Shown here: positions 50,085-61,422 of the stretch, in pieces
Layout: each line of letters starts with the position of its first letter
How positions within the stretch are numbered: the first letter of the stretch is position 1
Origin: Candidatus Melainabacteria bacterium RIFCSPLOWO2_02_FULL_35_15
Lineage (GTDB): Bacteria; Cyanobacteriota; Vampirovibrionia; 2-02-FULL-35-15
Assembly (NCBI GenBank): GCA_001784585.1
Contig: MFRN01000043.1
Location: forward strand, 1-61,535
Direction of reading: 5' to 3'
Length of the DNA: 61,535 bases
Program-made: the position numbers and the translations under genes
Notes under the pieces: generated by a model
Database searches by the model: none
Seen by the model: the letters and a program-made list of their open reading frames with translations, nothing else
What the model was told of the DNA's origin: nothing

Positions 50085-51038
50085 TTAAATTCTTGCAAAT
50101 AAAGGTATCTGTGAAAATGGCATTACCTCATCTTTTAATTTTGTACTTTTAAAATGAAGTCTTATTAGTTCAGATATGATATTTTTTAAATTTTGTCTTG
50201 GTATTACAAGATCAATTTGCCCGTTTTCCAGCAAATATTCAGCTGTCTGAAAATCTTTTGGCAATTTTTGTTTTATAGTTTCTTCTATAACGCGGCGTCC
50301 TGCAAAACCAATTCTTGCCTGTGGTTCAGCTATTAATATATCGCCAAGCATTGCAAAGCTTGCAGTTACTCCGCCAAAAGTCGGTTCGGTTAAAAGAGAA
50401 ATATATAATAATTTCTCTTCATGTAGTTTTTTAAGAGTACTGGCTGTCTTTGCCATTTGCATTAAACTTAAAATTCCTTCATGCATTCTGGCTCCACCTG
50501 AACTGGATACGAGAACTAAGGGCATTCTTTTTTCTATAGCCCTTTCAGTCAACCTTACAATTTTTTCTCCTACTACGGATCCCATACTTCCACCAATGTA
50601 TTGAAATTCCATTGCCCCAATTGCCAAGGGCTGATTGTTTATGGTTCCAATGCCTGTAATAATTGCTTCTTTTGAATTTGAGGTTTTTTGTGCATCTTTT
50701 AAACGAACTGTATAAGGTTTTAAATCTTTAAAATTCAAAGGATCACCGGGCAGGATATTTTCATCAATTTCCAGAAAACTTCCATAATCAGCTAAAAGAT
50801 CAATTCTTTCCTGTGCAGTAAGCCTATGATGATATTCACAATGTTTGCATACTGAGTAATTCTTTTTTAGTTCACTTGTATATAAAAGTTCATTACAGCC
50901 CTGACACTTTGTCCACAGAATACACAATTGATCGTCGCAGACGGGAGGCTCTACCTTTAAGTCGTGCCCGTTTCCATTTGCAGCTAGTTTTGCGGCCTTT
51001 TTTAGCTGTCGGTTTTTAAAGAAATCTTTTAATCCCAT
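50085..51038 (-). CDS. accD: Acetyl-CoA carboxylase carboxyltransferase subunit beta
   Basis: Partner of AccA. The N-terminal zinc finger is present (TKCQGCNELLY and CKHCEYHHRLT, near residues 44-66). SSGGARMHEGILSLMQMAKT near residue 180 and EPQARIGFAGRRVIEETI near 245 are the crotonase-fold motifs. 317 aa. The ATG is preceded by AGGTGAATT. First gene of the leftward accD-accA-priA-recombinase run. Confidence 0.96.
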   Translation of the reverse strand: MGLKDFFKNRQLKKAAKLAANGNGHDLKVEPPVCDDQLCILWTKCQGCNELLYTSELKKNYSVCKHCEYHHRLTAQERIDLLADYGSFLEIDENILPGDPLNFKDLKPYTVRLKDAQKTSNSKEAIITGIGTINNQPLAIGAMEFQYIGGSMGSVVGEKIVRLTERAIEKRMPLVLVSSSGGARMHEGILSLMQMAKTASTLKKLHEEKLLYISLLTEPTFGGVTASFAMLGDILIAEPQARIGFAGRRVIEETIKQKLPKDFQTAEYLLENGQIDLVIPRQNLKNIISELIRLHFKSTKLKDEVMPFSQIPLFARI

Positions 51039-51228
51039 AATTCACCTGTGTTTACTTGTCTTTTGCCCTTTTACATTCGTTATATTGTAGTCCTTTGATA
51101 GTACTCTTTAATTCCTTTGTTATGATTTTTATACCTGATACGTATATAAGGGATTATACAATTTAAAAATTAAGTAAACAGATATAAAAAATGAAAAAAA
51201 AATTAATTTAAACAGGAGATTGATATCA

Positions 51229-52230
51229 GTGTCAGATGTTAAAAAAGATATTTTAAGAAATGGACTAAAAATAGCATTTATTGCAGATGACATTAAGAAT
51301 CTTACAGAGTTTGGTGTTTTTCATAATGCAACTTTTTCCTTAATGCTTGCTGCTTGTGAATTGAATGTAAAAGTTCTGCTTACAGAATCAAATAATTTAA
51401 AAATTAATAATAATAAGATAAGTGCAAAATTTGATGAAGTTATCTTAAAGAGAGAGGTTGGTAGTCACTTAAAAATAAAATCAAGTAATGAATATTCTCT
51501 TGACTCTTTAAATATTGTTTTTGCGAGGAAAGATCCGCCCGTCAATGAAAATTTTATTACTTATATTCAGATGCTTTCTATGATTTCTTCTGAAACACTT
51601 ATAGTAAATAATCCTGCAGGAATTTTAAGAGCGAATGAAAAACTTTATATTTTTAATGTTTCAAATTTAATTCCACTGACACTGGTTACTTCAAAAAAAG
51701 AAGAGTTGCTTGGTTTTTTACATGAACATAAAGAAGCAGTAATAAAACCTTTATTTAACAAAGGTGGTGAAGGAGTATTTTATTTAAATATAAACAGCAT
51801 AAATGTAAACTCTGTTATTGAAGAATCACTGGCCAATAATCATACTGTGGTTATCCAGAAATATTTGCCTGAAGTTTTAAGCGGGGATAAAAGAATTATT
51901 CTTTTAAATGGCGAGCCTGTGGGTGGAATTACAAGAATTCCGAAACCAGGAGAATTCAGGACACATATTAGCCGTGGAGCCAGTTTTAAACCGCTTATAC
52001 TTTCAAACAGAGATATTGAAATCTGCAAAGCCCTGAAACCATTTCTTGTAAGAGACGGGCTTTATTTTGCAGCAATAGATGTTATAGGAGACTATTTAAT
52101 AGAAGTAAATATAACCTGTCCTGCAAATTTATATGAAACAGAACAAGCTGTTAAAAAACCTTTGTCAAAAATGATAATTGAATGGGCTATTGAAACAACA
52201 GAAACACGATTGCTGCACACCTGCTCCTGA
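51229..52230 (+). CDS. gshB: Glutathione synthetase
   Basis: Joins gamma-glutamylcysteine and glycine. ATP-grasp enzyme: IVFARKDPPVN near residue 100, NPAGILRANEKLY, KPLFNKGGEGVF and the C-terminal IDVIGDYLIEVNITCP. The start is best placed at GTG 51229 (MSDVKKDIL, 333 aa), since AGGAG at 51214-51218 is 10 bp away. A TTG start at 51220 would be too close to that site. A short ATG frame (MKKKLI, 51191-51211) precedes it. No gshA is in the window. Confidence 0.93.
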   Translation: MSDVKKDILRNGLKIAFIADDIKNLTEFGVFHNATFSLMLAACELNVKVLLTESNNLKINNNKISAKFDEVILKREVGSHLKIKSSNEYSLDSLNIVFARKDPPVNENFITYIQMLSMISSETLIVNNPAGILRANEKLYIFNVSNLIPLTLVTSKKEELLGFLHEHKEAVIKPLFNKGGEGVFYLNINSINVNSVIEESLANNHTVVIQKYLPEVLSGDKRIILLNGEPVGGITRIPKPGEFRTHISRGASFKPLILSNRDIEICKALKPFLVRDGLYFAAIDVIGDYLIEVNITCPANLYETEQAVKKPLSKMIIEWAIETTETRLLHTCS

Positions 52231-52269
52231 TTTTGTTAGATTATCCAGAGGATATGGTATATATTTTGC

Positions 52270-52293
52270 AGAGACGTAATAAATTACGTCTCT
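52270..52293. repeat. 24-bp palindrome AGAGACGTAAT-AA-ATTACGTCTCT
   Basis: A perfect palindrome between gshB and mgtC, with 11-bp arms around AA. GAGACG-type palindromes of this kind are frequent small repeats in cyanobacterial genomes as I recall them. No T-run follows, so it is not an obvious terminator, though it could act as one weakly. Confidence 0.65.
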
Positions 52294-52312
52294 TGTCTAA
52301 AGCATAAAAAAG

Positions 52313-52813
52313 ATGGAAACAATTACAACTGATTTACAGGCAGCGCAAATAATAATAATAAGAATTTTAATTTCTTTTATTTTAGGTGTAATTATTGGAA
52401 TTGAGAGAGGGATCAGCCATAAGACTGTTGGTTTCAGAACTATTTCACTGGTGTGTGTCGGCTCTACTGCATTTACATTAGTTTCAATTTATGGGTTTCA
52501 GGATGTAGACACTTCACGTGTAGCTGCACAGATTGTAACCGGTATAGGCTTTCTGGGTGCAGGTGCAATACTTCATAAAGGCTACATTACAAAGGGACTT
52601 ACTACTGCGGCTGCTCTGTGGGTTTCTGCTGCTGTAGGTATGGCATGTGGATGTGGAATGTTTGTGCTGGCTTTTATAGTAACTTTAATGGCTTTAATTT
52701 TACTCTGGGTTTTAAAACCATTTAAAATTCATTTAGACAGAATGCTTGATAATGAAAATGGAAATGGCAAACGCAGTAAGAAAAAAAATTTAGAGACTGA
52801 GGATGAGATTTAG
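52313..52813 (+). CDS. MgtC/SapB family membrane protein
   Basis: A 166-residue inner-membrane protein with four or five helices. It shows LGVIIGIERGISHKTVGFRT near residue 20 and TGIGFLGAGAILHKG near 75, the MgtC/SapB signature. The C terminus is hydrophilic and basic. Family members are linked to magnesium homeostasis or acid tolerance; the precise role is not predictable. Confidence 0.9.
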   Translation: METITTDLQAAQIIIIRILISFILGVIIGIERGISHKTVGFRTISLVCVGSTAFTLVSIYGFQDVDTSRVAAQIVTGIGFLGAGAILHKGYITKGLTTAAALWVSAAVGMACGCGMFVLAFIVTLMALILLWVLKPFKIHLDRMLDNENGNGKRSKKKNLETEDEI

Positions 52814-52820
52814 GGATTTT

Positions 52821-52892
52821 TGCGCCAGGTGGGAATTGAACCCACTGCCAATCGGTTAAAAGCCGAGTGCTCTACCGGTGAGCTACTAGCGC
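52821..52892 (-). tRNA. tRNA-Lys (anticodon TTT)
   Basis: The minus strand folds into a full cloverleaf of 72 nt: acceptor GCGCTAG with CTGGCGC, D-arm AGCTCACCGGTAGAGC, anticodon loop CTTTTAA on a CTCGG/CCGAT stem, and T-arm GTGGG-TTCAATT-CCCAC. CCA is not encoded. It lies just after mgtC on the opposite strand. Confidence 0.95.
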
Positions 52893-52925
52893 AGAAAACC
52901 TTAAATAGATTAACATAAATTTCGT

Positions 52926-53978
52926 TTATTTGTTTTCACCAAATTGTGTAAGTGAGTATTTTATAACTACATTTAAAGCACCAAAAATAGGCAGAGCAAA
53001 AAGTACACCGATTAACCCTGCTGTTTTTAGACCTGCTAAAACTGCTATCAATACTAAAACAGGATGCATACCTATTGCATCTCCCATAATTCTGGGGGTA
53101 ATAAAATTATCTTTGATTAATCTTGTAAAACCTTCATAAACCACAAGTGGAATCCATAACTTAAACGGGTCAGTAAAAGCAATTACAAGTAGTGCAGGGA
53201 CAAGTCCTACCCAGCCGCCAACTACAGGAATAATACACCATAGAAAATGCCATAAGATCAGAAATAAAGAATAAGGTACTTTCATTATCAGATATGTGCC
53301 GAACATAACTGTTGCATTTATGGCTGCCAGCTTTATCATGCCTCCATAAAAACCTCTCAGGCATTTATCCAGCTCAGTGGTCAGGCTATGTATATGACGC
53401 TGATATTGGCTTGGGATAAGCCCTGTAAGATCCTGAACTATCTTATGTCCATCTAAAAGAAAATAATAGGAAGTAACAGCAGTAACAAGAATATATAAAA
53501 TAAAGTGAAAAGTACTAAGTGCAACTCCAAGAATATTACCAATCGAATCAATACTTAAAGTACTGAACTTTCCTGTAAGCCGGCTGGTCACAGAAGGCAG
53601 AGCTACAGGAACATTATTCTGGTTTAAGTAGATTTGAATTTTATGAATCCAGTTGTCTAAAGAAGTTAATATAGCTGGGATTTGCTTGGTAAATTCTCCA
53701 AACTCTTTTGTAACCTTTGGAGCAACAAAAACTAAGATAGCTACAGCAAATCCAATTAAAAACAGGTAAACAAGTACTACTGCAACTGAACGAAACCTGA
53801 CAATCTTTGTTAAAAAATCAACAGGCCCTATCAGCAGATAAGCAATTAAGATTGAAATACCTACAATGATAAAAATATCTGCGAAATACTTTGTAAACTT
53901 TAAAGCAGCAAAAATTAAAAATAAAAATCCTGCTATTACTAAAAGTTGTTTTGCTCTTCTATCCCAAAGTTCCGGCAT
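52926..53978 (-). CDS. AI-2E family transporter (PerM-like)
   Basis: A polytopic membrane protein of about seven helices; the AI-2E/UPF0118 family includes TqsA and PerM. The start is best taken at MPELWDRRAKQ (53978, 350 aa), which has GAGG 4 bp upstream; the open frame reaches 54008. The C-terminal half has FLWCIIPVVGGWVGLVPALL and PRIMGDAIGMHPVLVLIA typical of the family. The substrate is unknown. Confidence 0.88.
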   Translation of the reverse strand: MPELWDRRAKQLLVIAGFLFLIFAALKFTKYFADIFIIVGISILIAYLLIGPVDFLTKIVRFRSVAVVLVYLFLIGFAVAILVFVAPKVTKEFGEFTKQIPAILTSLDNWIHKIQIYLNQNNVPVALPSVTSRLTGKFSTLSIDSIGNILGVALSTFHFILYILVTAVTSYYFLLDGHKIVQDLTGLIPSQYQRHIHSLTTELDKCLRGFYGGMIKLAAINATVMFGTYLIMKVPYSLFLILWHFLWCIIPVVGGWVGLVPALLVIAFTDPFKLWIPLVVYEGFTRLIKDNFITPRIMGDAIGMHPVLVLIAVLAGLKTAGLIGVLFALPIFGALNVVIKYSLTQFGENK

Positions 53979-53994
53979 AATTCCTCTATTCGTC

Positions 53995-56129
<2,135 letters not shown>

Positions 56130-56172
56130 TTAATTTTAACAGATAAACCAATAATAGAAATATAATTAATAT

Positions 56173-57873
56173 ATGAAGAAAAATATTACAAGCATAAAAC
56201 CAGATTTAAAAAAACAATTGAAAGACATTCCTTCCTCATCAGGCATTTACATGATGTTAGATAAAAAAGGGGATGTTATATACATTGGAAAAGCATTGAA
56301 TTTAAAAAGCAGAATCAGATCTTATTTTAATATTACTTCCTGGAGAGACAGACCAAAATTAAATTTCATGATGCCGAAGGTTTGTGAGGTAAAAACTGTT
56401 ATTACAAGGTCGGAACAGGAAGCTCTTATTCTGGAAGCAAATTTAGTAAACAAACATCAGCCAAAATATAATGTAACCTTAAAAGATGATAAAAAGTTTC
56501 CATGGCTCATGATTACTTATGATGAAAGTTATCCCAGGGTTGTCCCAGTTCGGGATGTGGCAGGTTTTAAGGCAAAATTTCCAAAAACAAAAAATAAATT
56601 TTTTGGACCTTATAGTGATTCAGGTGCAATGTGGGAAACTTATAAAATTATAAAAGAAGGCTTTCAGCTAAGACTTAGGCGTAAGCCTCTTTTTAAAGAC
56701 AGGCCGTGTATGAATTATCATCTTAAGTTGTGTTCAGGTCCTTGTCAAAATTTGATTTCTGACAGTGATTATCAAAAAATAGTAAAGCAGGCAGAGGATT
56801 TTTTGCTTGGGAAATACAATGTGGTTCTAAAGGATTTGAAGAATCAAATGAAAACAGTCAGCAGAAATCTTGAATATGAAAAAGCAGCAAAAATTCGCGA
56901 TACGGTAAAAAAAATTGAAAAAGTTCTGGAAAAGCAAATAGTAGTAAGTAATAATCCTAAATTATCTCAGGATGTTTTTGCATGCAGCTTTCAAGATTTA
57001 AATATGGTTTTAGAACTTATGCTTATTCGTGAGGGGAAAATTATAGCTGTAGAACCTATGGTAATTAATGTGCCAAAAGATTCAGAACCTGAATATGCTT
57101 TTAGTGAAGCAGTTAAACAATATTATGCCAGGGTTAATGATAAAAATATTCCAAAAGAAATTATCGTTCAGTATAAGCTTCAGGATGAAGATTATGTGCA
57201 GGATTGGTTATCTTTAAAATTCAATCAGAAAATTTTAATTACAACACCGCAAAAAGGCAGAAAACTGGAATTAATAAAAATGGCAGAACAAAATGCAAAA
57301 TTATCTTTGCAACAGGTGCTCATAGAGGCAATTCATGAATTGTCCCTACACGAATTGCCTCTGCAGGAATTACAACGCGAATTAAATTTAAAAAATTACC
57401 CGCATCATATAGAATGTTTTGATATTTCACATTTAGGTGGAACAGGAACAGTAGGTAGCATGGTTTCTTTTATCGATGGTAAACCTAATAAAAATGAATA
57501 CAGGAAATTTAAATTAAAGACCGTGTTAAATAAAATTGATGATTTTCAATCTATGCGGGAAATCGTTACAAGAAGATATTCTAATCAAAATGTGCCAGAT
57601 TTAATAATCATCGATGGCGGCAAAGGCCAATTAAATGCTGCAAAAGAAGCCCTTGAAGGACTGGGAATTGATTTGGATGAAATTGATTTAATTTCGCTGG
57701 CAAAAAGATTAGAAGAAGTTTTTAAACCAAATGAAAAAAAATCAATTTTATTAGACAGAAAATCTCAGGTTTTATTTTTACTCCAAAGAATCAGAGATGA
57801 AGCACATAGATTCGCAATTACATACCAAAGAGAAAGAAGAAAAAAGGATCTTTTTGAAATTTGGCAAAAATAA
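56173..57873 (+). CDS. uvrC: UvrABC system protein C, lacking the HhH tail
   Basis: The nuclease of nucleotide excision repair. It has the GIY-YIG domain (SGIYMMLDKKGDVIYIGKAL, residues 24-43), a UVR motif (near 245) and the RNase H-like domain with catalytic Asp in ECFDISH and IDGGKGQL and His in DEAHRFA. It stops at YQRERRKKDLFEIWQK, so the C-terminal helix-hairpin-helix domain is missing. Residues about 384-397 (EAIHELSLHELPL) come from a palindromic repeat. Confidence 0.93.
   Translation: MKKNITSIKPDLKKQLKDIPSSSGIYMMLDKKGDVIYIGKALNLKSRIRSYFNITSWRDRPKLNFMMPKVCEVKTVITRSEQEALILEANLVNKHQPKYNVTLKDDKKFPWLMITYDESYPRVVPVRDVAGFKAKFPKTKNKFFGPYSDSGAMWETYKIIKEGFQLRLRRKPLFKDRPCMNYHLKLCSGPCQNLISDSDYQKIVKQAEDFLLGKYNVVLKDLKNQMKTVSRNLEYEKAAKIRDTVKKIEKVLEKQIVVSNNPKLSQDVFACSFQDLNMVLELMLIREGKIIAVEPMVINVPKDSEPEYAFSEAVKQYYARVNDKNIPKEIIVQYKLQDEDYVQDWLSLKFNQKILITTPQKGRKLELIKMAEQNAKLSLQQVLIEAIHELSLHELPLQELQRELNLKNYPHHIECFDISHLGGTGTVGSMVSFIDGKPNKNEYRKFKLKTVLNKIDDFQSMREIVTRRYSNQNVPDLIIIDGGKGQLNAAKEALEGLGIDLDEIDLISLAKRLEEVFKPNEKKSILLDRKSQVLFLLQRIRDEAHRFAITYQRERRKKDLFEIWQK
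57324..57362 (+). repeat. Palindromic repeat read in frame within uvrC
   Basis: Arms AGAGGCAATTC (57324-57334) and GAATTGCCTCT (57352-57362) enclose ATGAATTGTCCC. The left part, AGGCAATTCATGAATTG, is nearly identical to the palindrome in rimO (58062-58081). It encodes EAIHELSLHELPL between the NA...L region and PHHIECFDISH, where homologues have a variable linker. Confidence 0.75.
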
Positions 57874-57878
57874 AACGA

Positions 57879-59288
57879 TTATAATTTACAAAACAAATCG
57901 TATTCATCACAATCAACAATCTTTACTTTAATAAATTCTCCCGGCATTGGTGTTGTGTCATTTGATTTTAAATCAATATATAATTGTCCATCAATTTCTG
58001 GTGCATCGCGAAAGGAGCGTCCGACAACCCTTTTGGGCGTACCATGGTGTTTTTTTCGTTGAGGCAATTCATGAATTGCCTTTACATCGTATTTAAGATA
58101 TTCTACCAGCATATCCATTTCTTTTCCAATAAACGATTGATTTTTCTCTAAAGATATTTGCTGTTGTAATTTCATTAATTTATCCCTGCGCTCTTGTTTT
58201 ATTTCTCCCGGAACCTGATTTTCAAAATCAAAAGCAGGTGTTCCTTTTTCTTTTGAATATGTAAAAACTCCAACCCGATCAAACCTGGTTTCTTTTATAA
58301 AATTATAAAGTTCATTAAAATCTTCTTTCGTCTCATCCGGGAAACCCACTACAAATGTGGTTCTGATAGTACCATTTGGAAGTTTTTTTCTTATTAATTT
58401 AATCGTATCTTTTACTGCAGATGGGCGACGCATTGATTTTAAAATTCTTGCACTTGCATGCTGAAGTGGAATATCGATATATTTGACAATATTTGTTTTC
58501 TTTGCTATTACATCCAGAATCTCTTCATCTGTCTCTCCAGGATATGCATACATAAGCCTTACCCATGTAGCATTTGATTTATCCGCTACTTCTCTAAGCA
58601 AGTCTGCAAGTGCTCTTCGTTTGTAGATGTCAGTACCATAAGCAGTACTATCCTGTGAAACCAAAACAATTTCCTTTACACCACTTTTAACAAGCCTTTT
58701 TGCTTCAGTAACTATATCTTCAATAGTCCGTGATCTCGTATTGCCGCGAAGATAGGGGATGATACAAAATGCACATCTGTGAGCACAACCCTCTGCAATT
58801 TTCAAATAAGCACTTGGTCCGATTTGCGTATTTAAACGTGGAGTGGATGAGTCAGCTACAGCCATAGGAATTTCATCTACTTTTACAATTTGCAGGCTTT
58901 TGTCATTGTTTAAATTTACAGTGACTTTTTTTATAACTTTGAGAATATCTGAAATATTCCCTGTGCCCACTATTGCCTGAGTATTTGGAAACTTATTAAA
59001 TAAATCTTCTTTAAATCTTTGAGCCATGCATCCCGTGATGATTAATTTCTGCTCTTGCTTCGAAAGTTCAGTTAAAATCTCTTGACTTTCGTTTGTACTT
59101 TCTTCTATAAAGGTACAGGTGTTAACAAGTGAAATGTCAGCCTTTGAATGATCTGCGGTAATTGGATAACCAGCTCCATGGAGAATGCCTGCAATATTTT
59201 CAGTATCTACAAGGTTTTTAGGACAGCCAAGAGTTGAGATACCAATAGTAGGAAGAATTTTGTTTTTACGCCATTTAGCGGTTTGCAT
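57879..59288 (-). CDS. rimO: Ribosomal protein S12 methylthiotransferase
   Basis: Radical-SAM enzyme that methylthiolates an aspartate of S12. It has LGCPKNLVDTE near residue 20, the SAM cluster GCAHRCAFCIIP, and a C-terminal TRAM domain (GRSFRDAPEIDG). It is 469 aa. Between LVEYLKYD and VVGRSF the chain has about 17 extra residues (VKAIHELPQRKKHHGTPKR), partly read from a palindrome. Divergent from queG with an 11-bp gap. Confidence 0.93.
   Translation of the reverse strand: MQTAKWRKNKILPTIGISTLGCPKNLVDTENIAGILHGAGYPITADHSKADISLVNTCTFIEESTNESQEILTELSKQEQKLIITGCMAQRFKEDLFNKFPNTQAIVGTGNISDILKVIKKVTVNLNNDKSLQIVKVDEIPMAVADSSTPRLNTQIGPSAYLKIAEGCAHRCAFCIIPYLRGNTRSRTIEDIVTEAKRLVKSGVKEIVLVSQDSTAYGTDIYKRRALADLLREVADKSNATWVRLMYAYPGETDEEILDVIAKKTNIVKYIDIPLQHASARILKSMRRPSAVKDTIKLIRKKLPNGTIRTTFVVGFPDETKEDFNELYNFIKETRFDRVGVFTYSKEKGTPAFDFENQVPGEIKQERRDKLMKLQQQISLEKNQSFIGKEMDMLVEYLKYDVKAIHELPQRKKHHGTPKRVVGRSFRDAPEIDGQLYIDLKSNDTTPMPGEFIKVKIVDCDEYDLFCKL
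58062..58081. repeat. 20-bp perfect palindrome read in frame within rimO
   Basis: AGGCAATTCATGAATTGCCT is its own reverse complement. On the coding strand it gives AIHELP, the same peptide as in uvrC some 700 bp away. It lies in a stretch that has no counterpart in typical RimO proteins, just before the TRAM domain. Confidence 0.8.
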
Positions 59289-59299
59289 GAGGTTTATAA

Positions 59300-60454
59300 T
59301 TGTATCAAATGTCAGACCTTAAACAATTAATTACTAATATTGCCTTTGACCTTGGCTTTGATGCAGCAGGGATTACATTGGCAGATAATTTATCAAAATC
59401 AAATGAGCATTTTTTAAGCTGGCGTAAAAGTGGTTTTGCTGGTGATATGAACTACCTGCTTAGAAATAACCCTATCAATGCCAAGCCTGGAAAAATTGTG
59501 CAGAATGCAAAATCTGTAATTAGTCTGCTTGTAAATTATTACACTGAACCACCCGAAGAGCCCGGTCCAAATTTTGGAAGAGTAGCAGCTTATGCAGTAG
59601 GACTGGATTACCACAAAGTCTTAAAAAAAAAGATAAAGCAATTCCAGGAAAGGATTCAAAAAGAAATCTCCGGAGAGTTTGTTTCAAGAGGTTTTTCTGA
59701 TTCTGTACCTTTGCTTGAGAAATCTTTTGCCAGAAATTCGGGTTTGGGTTTTTTTGGGAAAAATACCCTGATAATTAATAAACCTTTTGGTTCTTACTTT
59801 TTTATTTGTGAACTAATTTCTAATTTGAATATTGAACCTTCAGAAGAACAGACAGGAACTTGTGGAAAATGTACAAGATGTGTTGATGCTTGCCCGACAG
59901 GTGCATTCAATACACCAACAATACCCTTACTGGATGCACGTTTGTGCATATCATATTTAACCATTGAAAACAAAATAAATATTCCTGTTAATTTACGATC
60001 AAAAATTGGCGGGTGGATTTTTGGCTGTGATCTTTGTCAGATGATTTGTCCCTATAATAAAAAAATCAAAGAAACAACATGGGAGGAATTTAAACCAAAA
60101 TCTGGTTTTGGACATTGGCTGAATTTAAAAGAAGTTTTAAGTATTAGATCAGATGAGGAATTTCACAGCAAATTTTGTCATACCCCGCTTAACAGGCCAA
60201 GAAGACAAGGTTTGCTTAGAAATGCTGCAATTGTAGCTGGAAATAAACTATCTGAAGAAGCACTGCCCGAGCTTATTTGGCTAGCTGAGAATGAGTCAAA
60301 TTCTGTTATTAGAGAACATGTTTTATGGGCATTGTTGAAATATGATGACAGGAAGGCAAAACAGATTAGTTATTACTCAGATGTTACTGCAAGGAGTGTA
60401 AACGACGAAGCGACAGTAATTATTTCAAATGCTTTAACAACTCCTTATGAATAA
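59300..60454 (+). CDS. queG: Epoxyqueuosine reductase
   Basis: Last step of queuosine biosynthesis on tRNA; uses a cobalamin and two [4Fe-4S] clusters. Cluster motifs are CGKCTRCVDACPTGAF and GCDLCQMICPYNKK. The start is taken at TTG 59300, which has GAGG at 7 bp; ATG 59309 is the alternative. The C terminus goes past the family end with SDVTARSVNDEATVI, read from a repeat-like sequence. It overlaps the convergent inositol monophosphatase gene by 35 bp. Confidence 0.92.
   Translation: MYQMSDLKQLITNIAFDLGFDAAGITLADNLSKSNEHFLSWRKSGFAGDMNYLLRNNPINAKPGKIVQNAKSVISLLVNYYTEPPEEPGPNFGRVAAYAVGLDYHKVLKKKIKQFQERIQKEISGEFVSRGFSDSVPLLEKSFARNSGLGFFGKNTLIINKPFGSYFFICELISNLNIEPSEEQTGTCGKCTRCVDACPTGAFNTPTIPLLDARLCISYLTIENKINIPVNLRSKIGGWIFGCDLCQMICPYNKKIKETTWEEFKPKSGFGHWLNLKEVLSIRSDEEFHSKFCHTPLNRPRRQGLLRNAAIVAGNKLSEEALPELIWLAENESNSVIREHVLWALLKYDDRKAKQISYYSDVTARSVNDEATVIISNALTTPYE
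60381..60420 (+). repeat. Repeat-like sequence at the end of queG
   Basis: GTTACTGCAAGGAGTGTAA and then ACGACGAAGCGACAGTAAT resemble the GAGGAGCGTAACGACGAAGC-type dispersed repeat met in several bacterial genomes, in a diverged form. It is read in frame as VTARSVNDEATVI near the queG C terminus. The link is by recall; a search would settle it. Confidence 0.5.
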
Positions 60455-61187
60455 ACCCATTTGTTGCAACTATTTGTTTGTTAAAGATATTGTATTTTTC
60501 ACCTTTAGGCCCAGTAGCTTTTCCGCCAGCTTCTTCCAGAATTAATACTCCAGCTGCTACATCCCATGGACATAATTGAATTTCCCAATAGCCGTCAACC
60601 CTTCCAGATGCTACGTAACACAGATCAAGTGCTGCTGCACCGTCTCGTCTGACTCCATGCGTAAGAAGTGTCAGATTACAAAAATTTTTAAGATTATTCA
60701 TCCGGGTTGTTTGCTGATCATAAGGAAACCCTGTGGCTAAAAGACTTTTACTTAGTTTTTTAATTTTTGATACATGAATTGGATTTCCATTTAATCTGGC
60801 ACCTTTATTTCTTTTTGCAGTAAACAGCTCGTTTGTTATTGGATCTTTTATAAGTCCAAACTCTACAATGCCATTCTTTGCAAAGGCAATTGATATACAG
60901 AAAAAAGGATAACTGTGTGCAAAGTTAGTTGTGCCATCAATTGGATCTATAAACCACTGGTAGTCAGGATTTTTGTTTTTATAGCCTGATTCTTCAGCAA
61001 TAATTGAATGCTCAGGATATCTTGAGGTGATTTCCTTAATAATAAAAGCTTCAACCTCTTTATCTACATTAGTAACTAAGTTTGAAATTCCTTTGTAAGA
61101 AATATTTCTAATCTTTTTGTGGCTTTTAAGTATAAGGTTTGATGCTTTTTCAATGATTTCTTCTGTAAAGCTGTAAATATTTTTCAC
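60420..61187 (-). CDS. Inositol monophosphatase family protein (SuhB-like)
   Basis: A 255-residue metal-dependent phosphatase. EHSIIAEESG near residue 57, WFIDPIDGTTNFAH near 82 and PWDVAAGVLILEEAGG near 210 are the two family signatures and hold the metal-ligand acids. The likely substrate is inositol-1-phosphate or another sugar phosphate; SuhB homologues also act in rRNA transcription. It overlaps queG at the 3' end. Confidence 0.9.
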   Translation of the reverse strand: MKNIYSFTEEIIEKASNLILKSHKKIRNISYKGISNLVTNVDKEVEAFIIKEITSRYPEHSIIAEESGYKNKNPDYQWFIDPIDGTTNFAHSYPFFCISIAFAKNGIVEFGLIKDPITNELFTAKRNKGARLNGNPIHVSKIKKLSKSLLATGFPYDQQTTRMNNLKNFCNLTLLTHGVRRDGAAALDLCYVASGRVDGYWEIQLCPWDVAAGVLILEEAGGKATGPKGEKYNIFNKQIVATNGFIHKELLKHLK

Positions 61188-61422
61188 CTTATTAATTTAA
61201 CTTATGGCAGCCAGATTTTCTTAACCTTCTTAAGATAATATAGCAATTAAAAGAAATTTAGTATTTCTCCTGAAAAAATGCACAGAAAACATTAAAATTT
61301 CTTTTAACTTAGATTAAGCTATATGCAATTATAAAAAAATTGTGTATTTTTCAATACGTTTGTCAATACTGAGATAGATTATAATGCGTAATGGTAATTA
61401 AAAGTAAAACAAGAGGAGAGAT

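Noticed and set aside
52231-52312. Magnesium riboswitch upstream of mgtC
   Set aside because: Only 82 bp are available, and they hold the 24-bp palindrome; no larger fold is visible.
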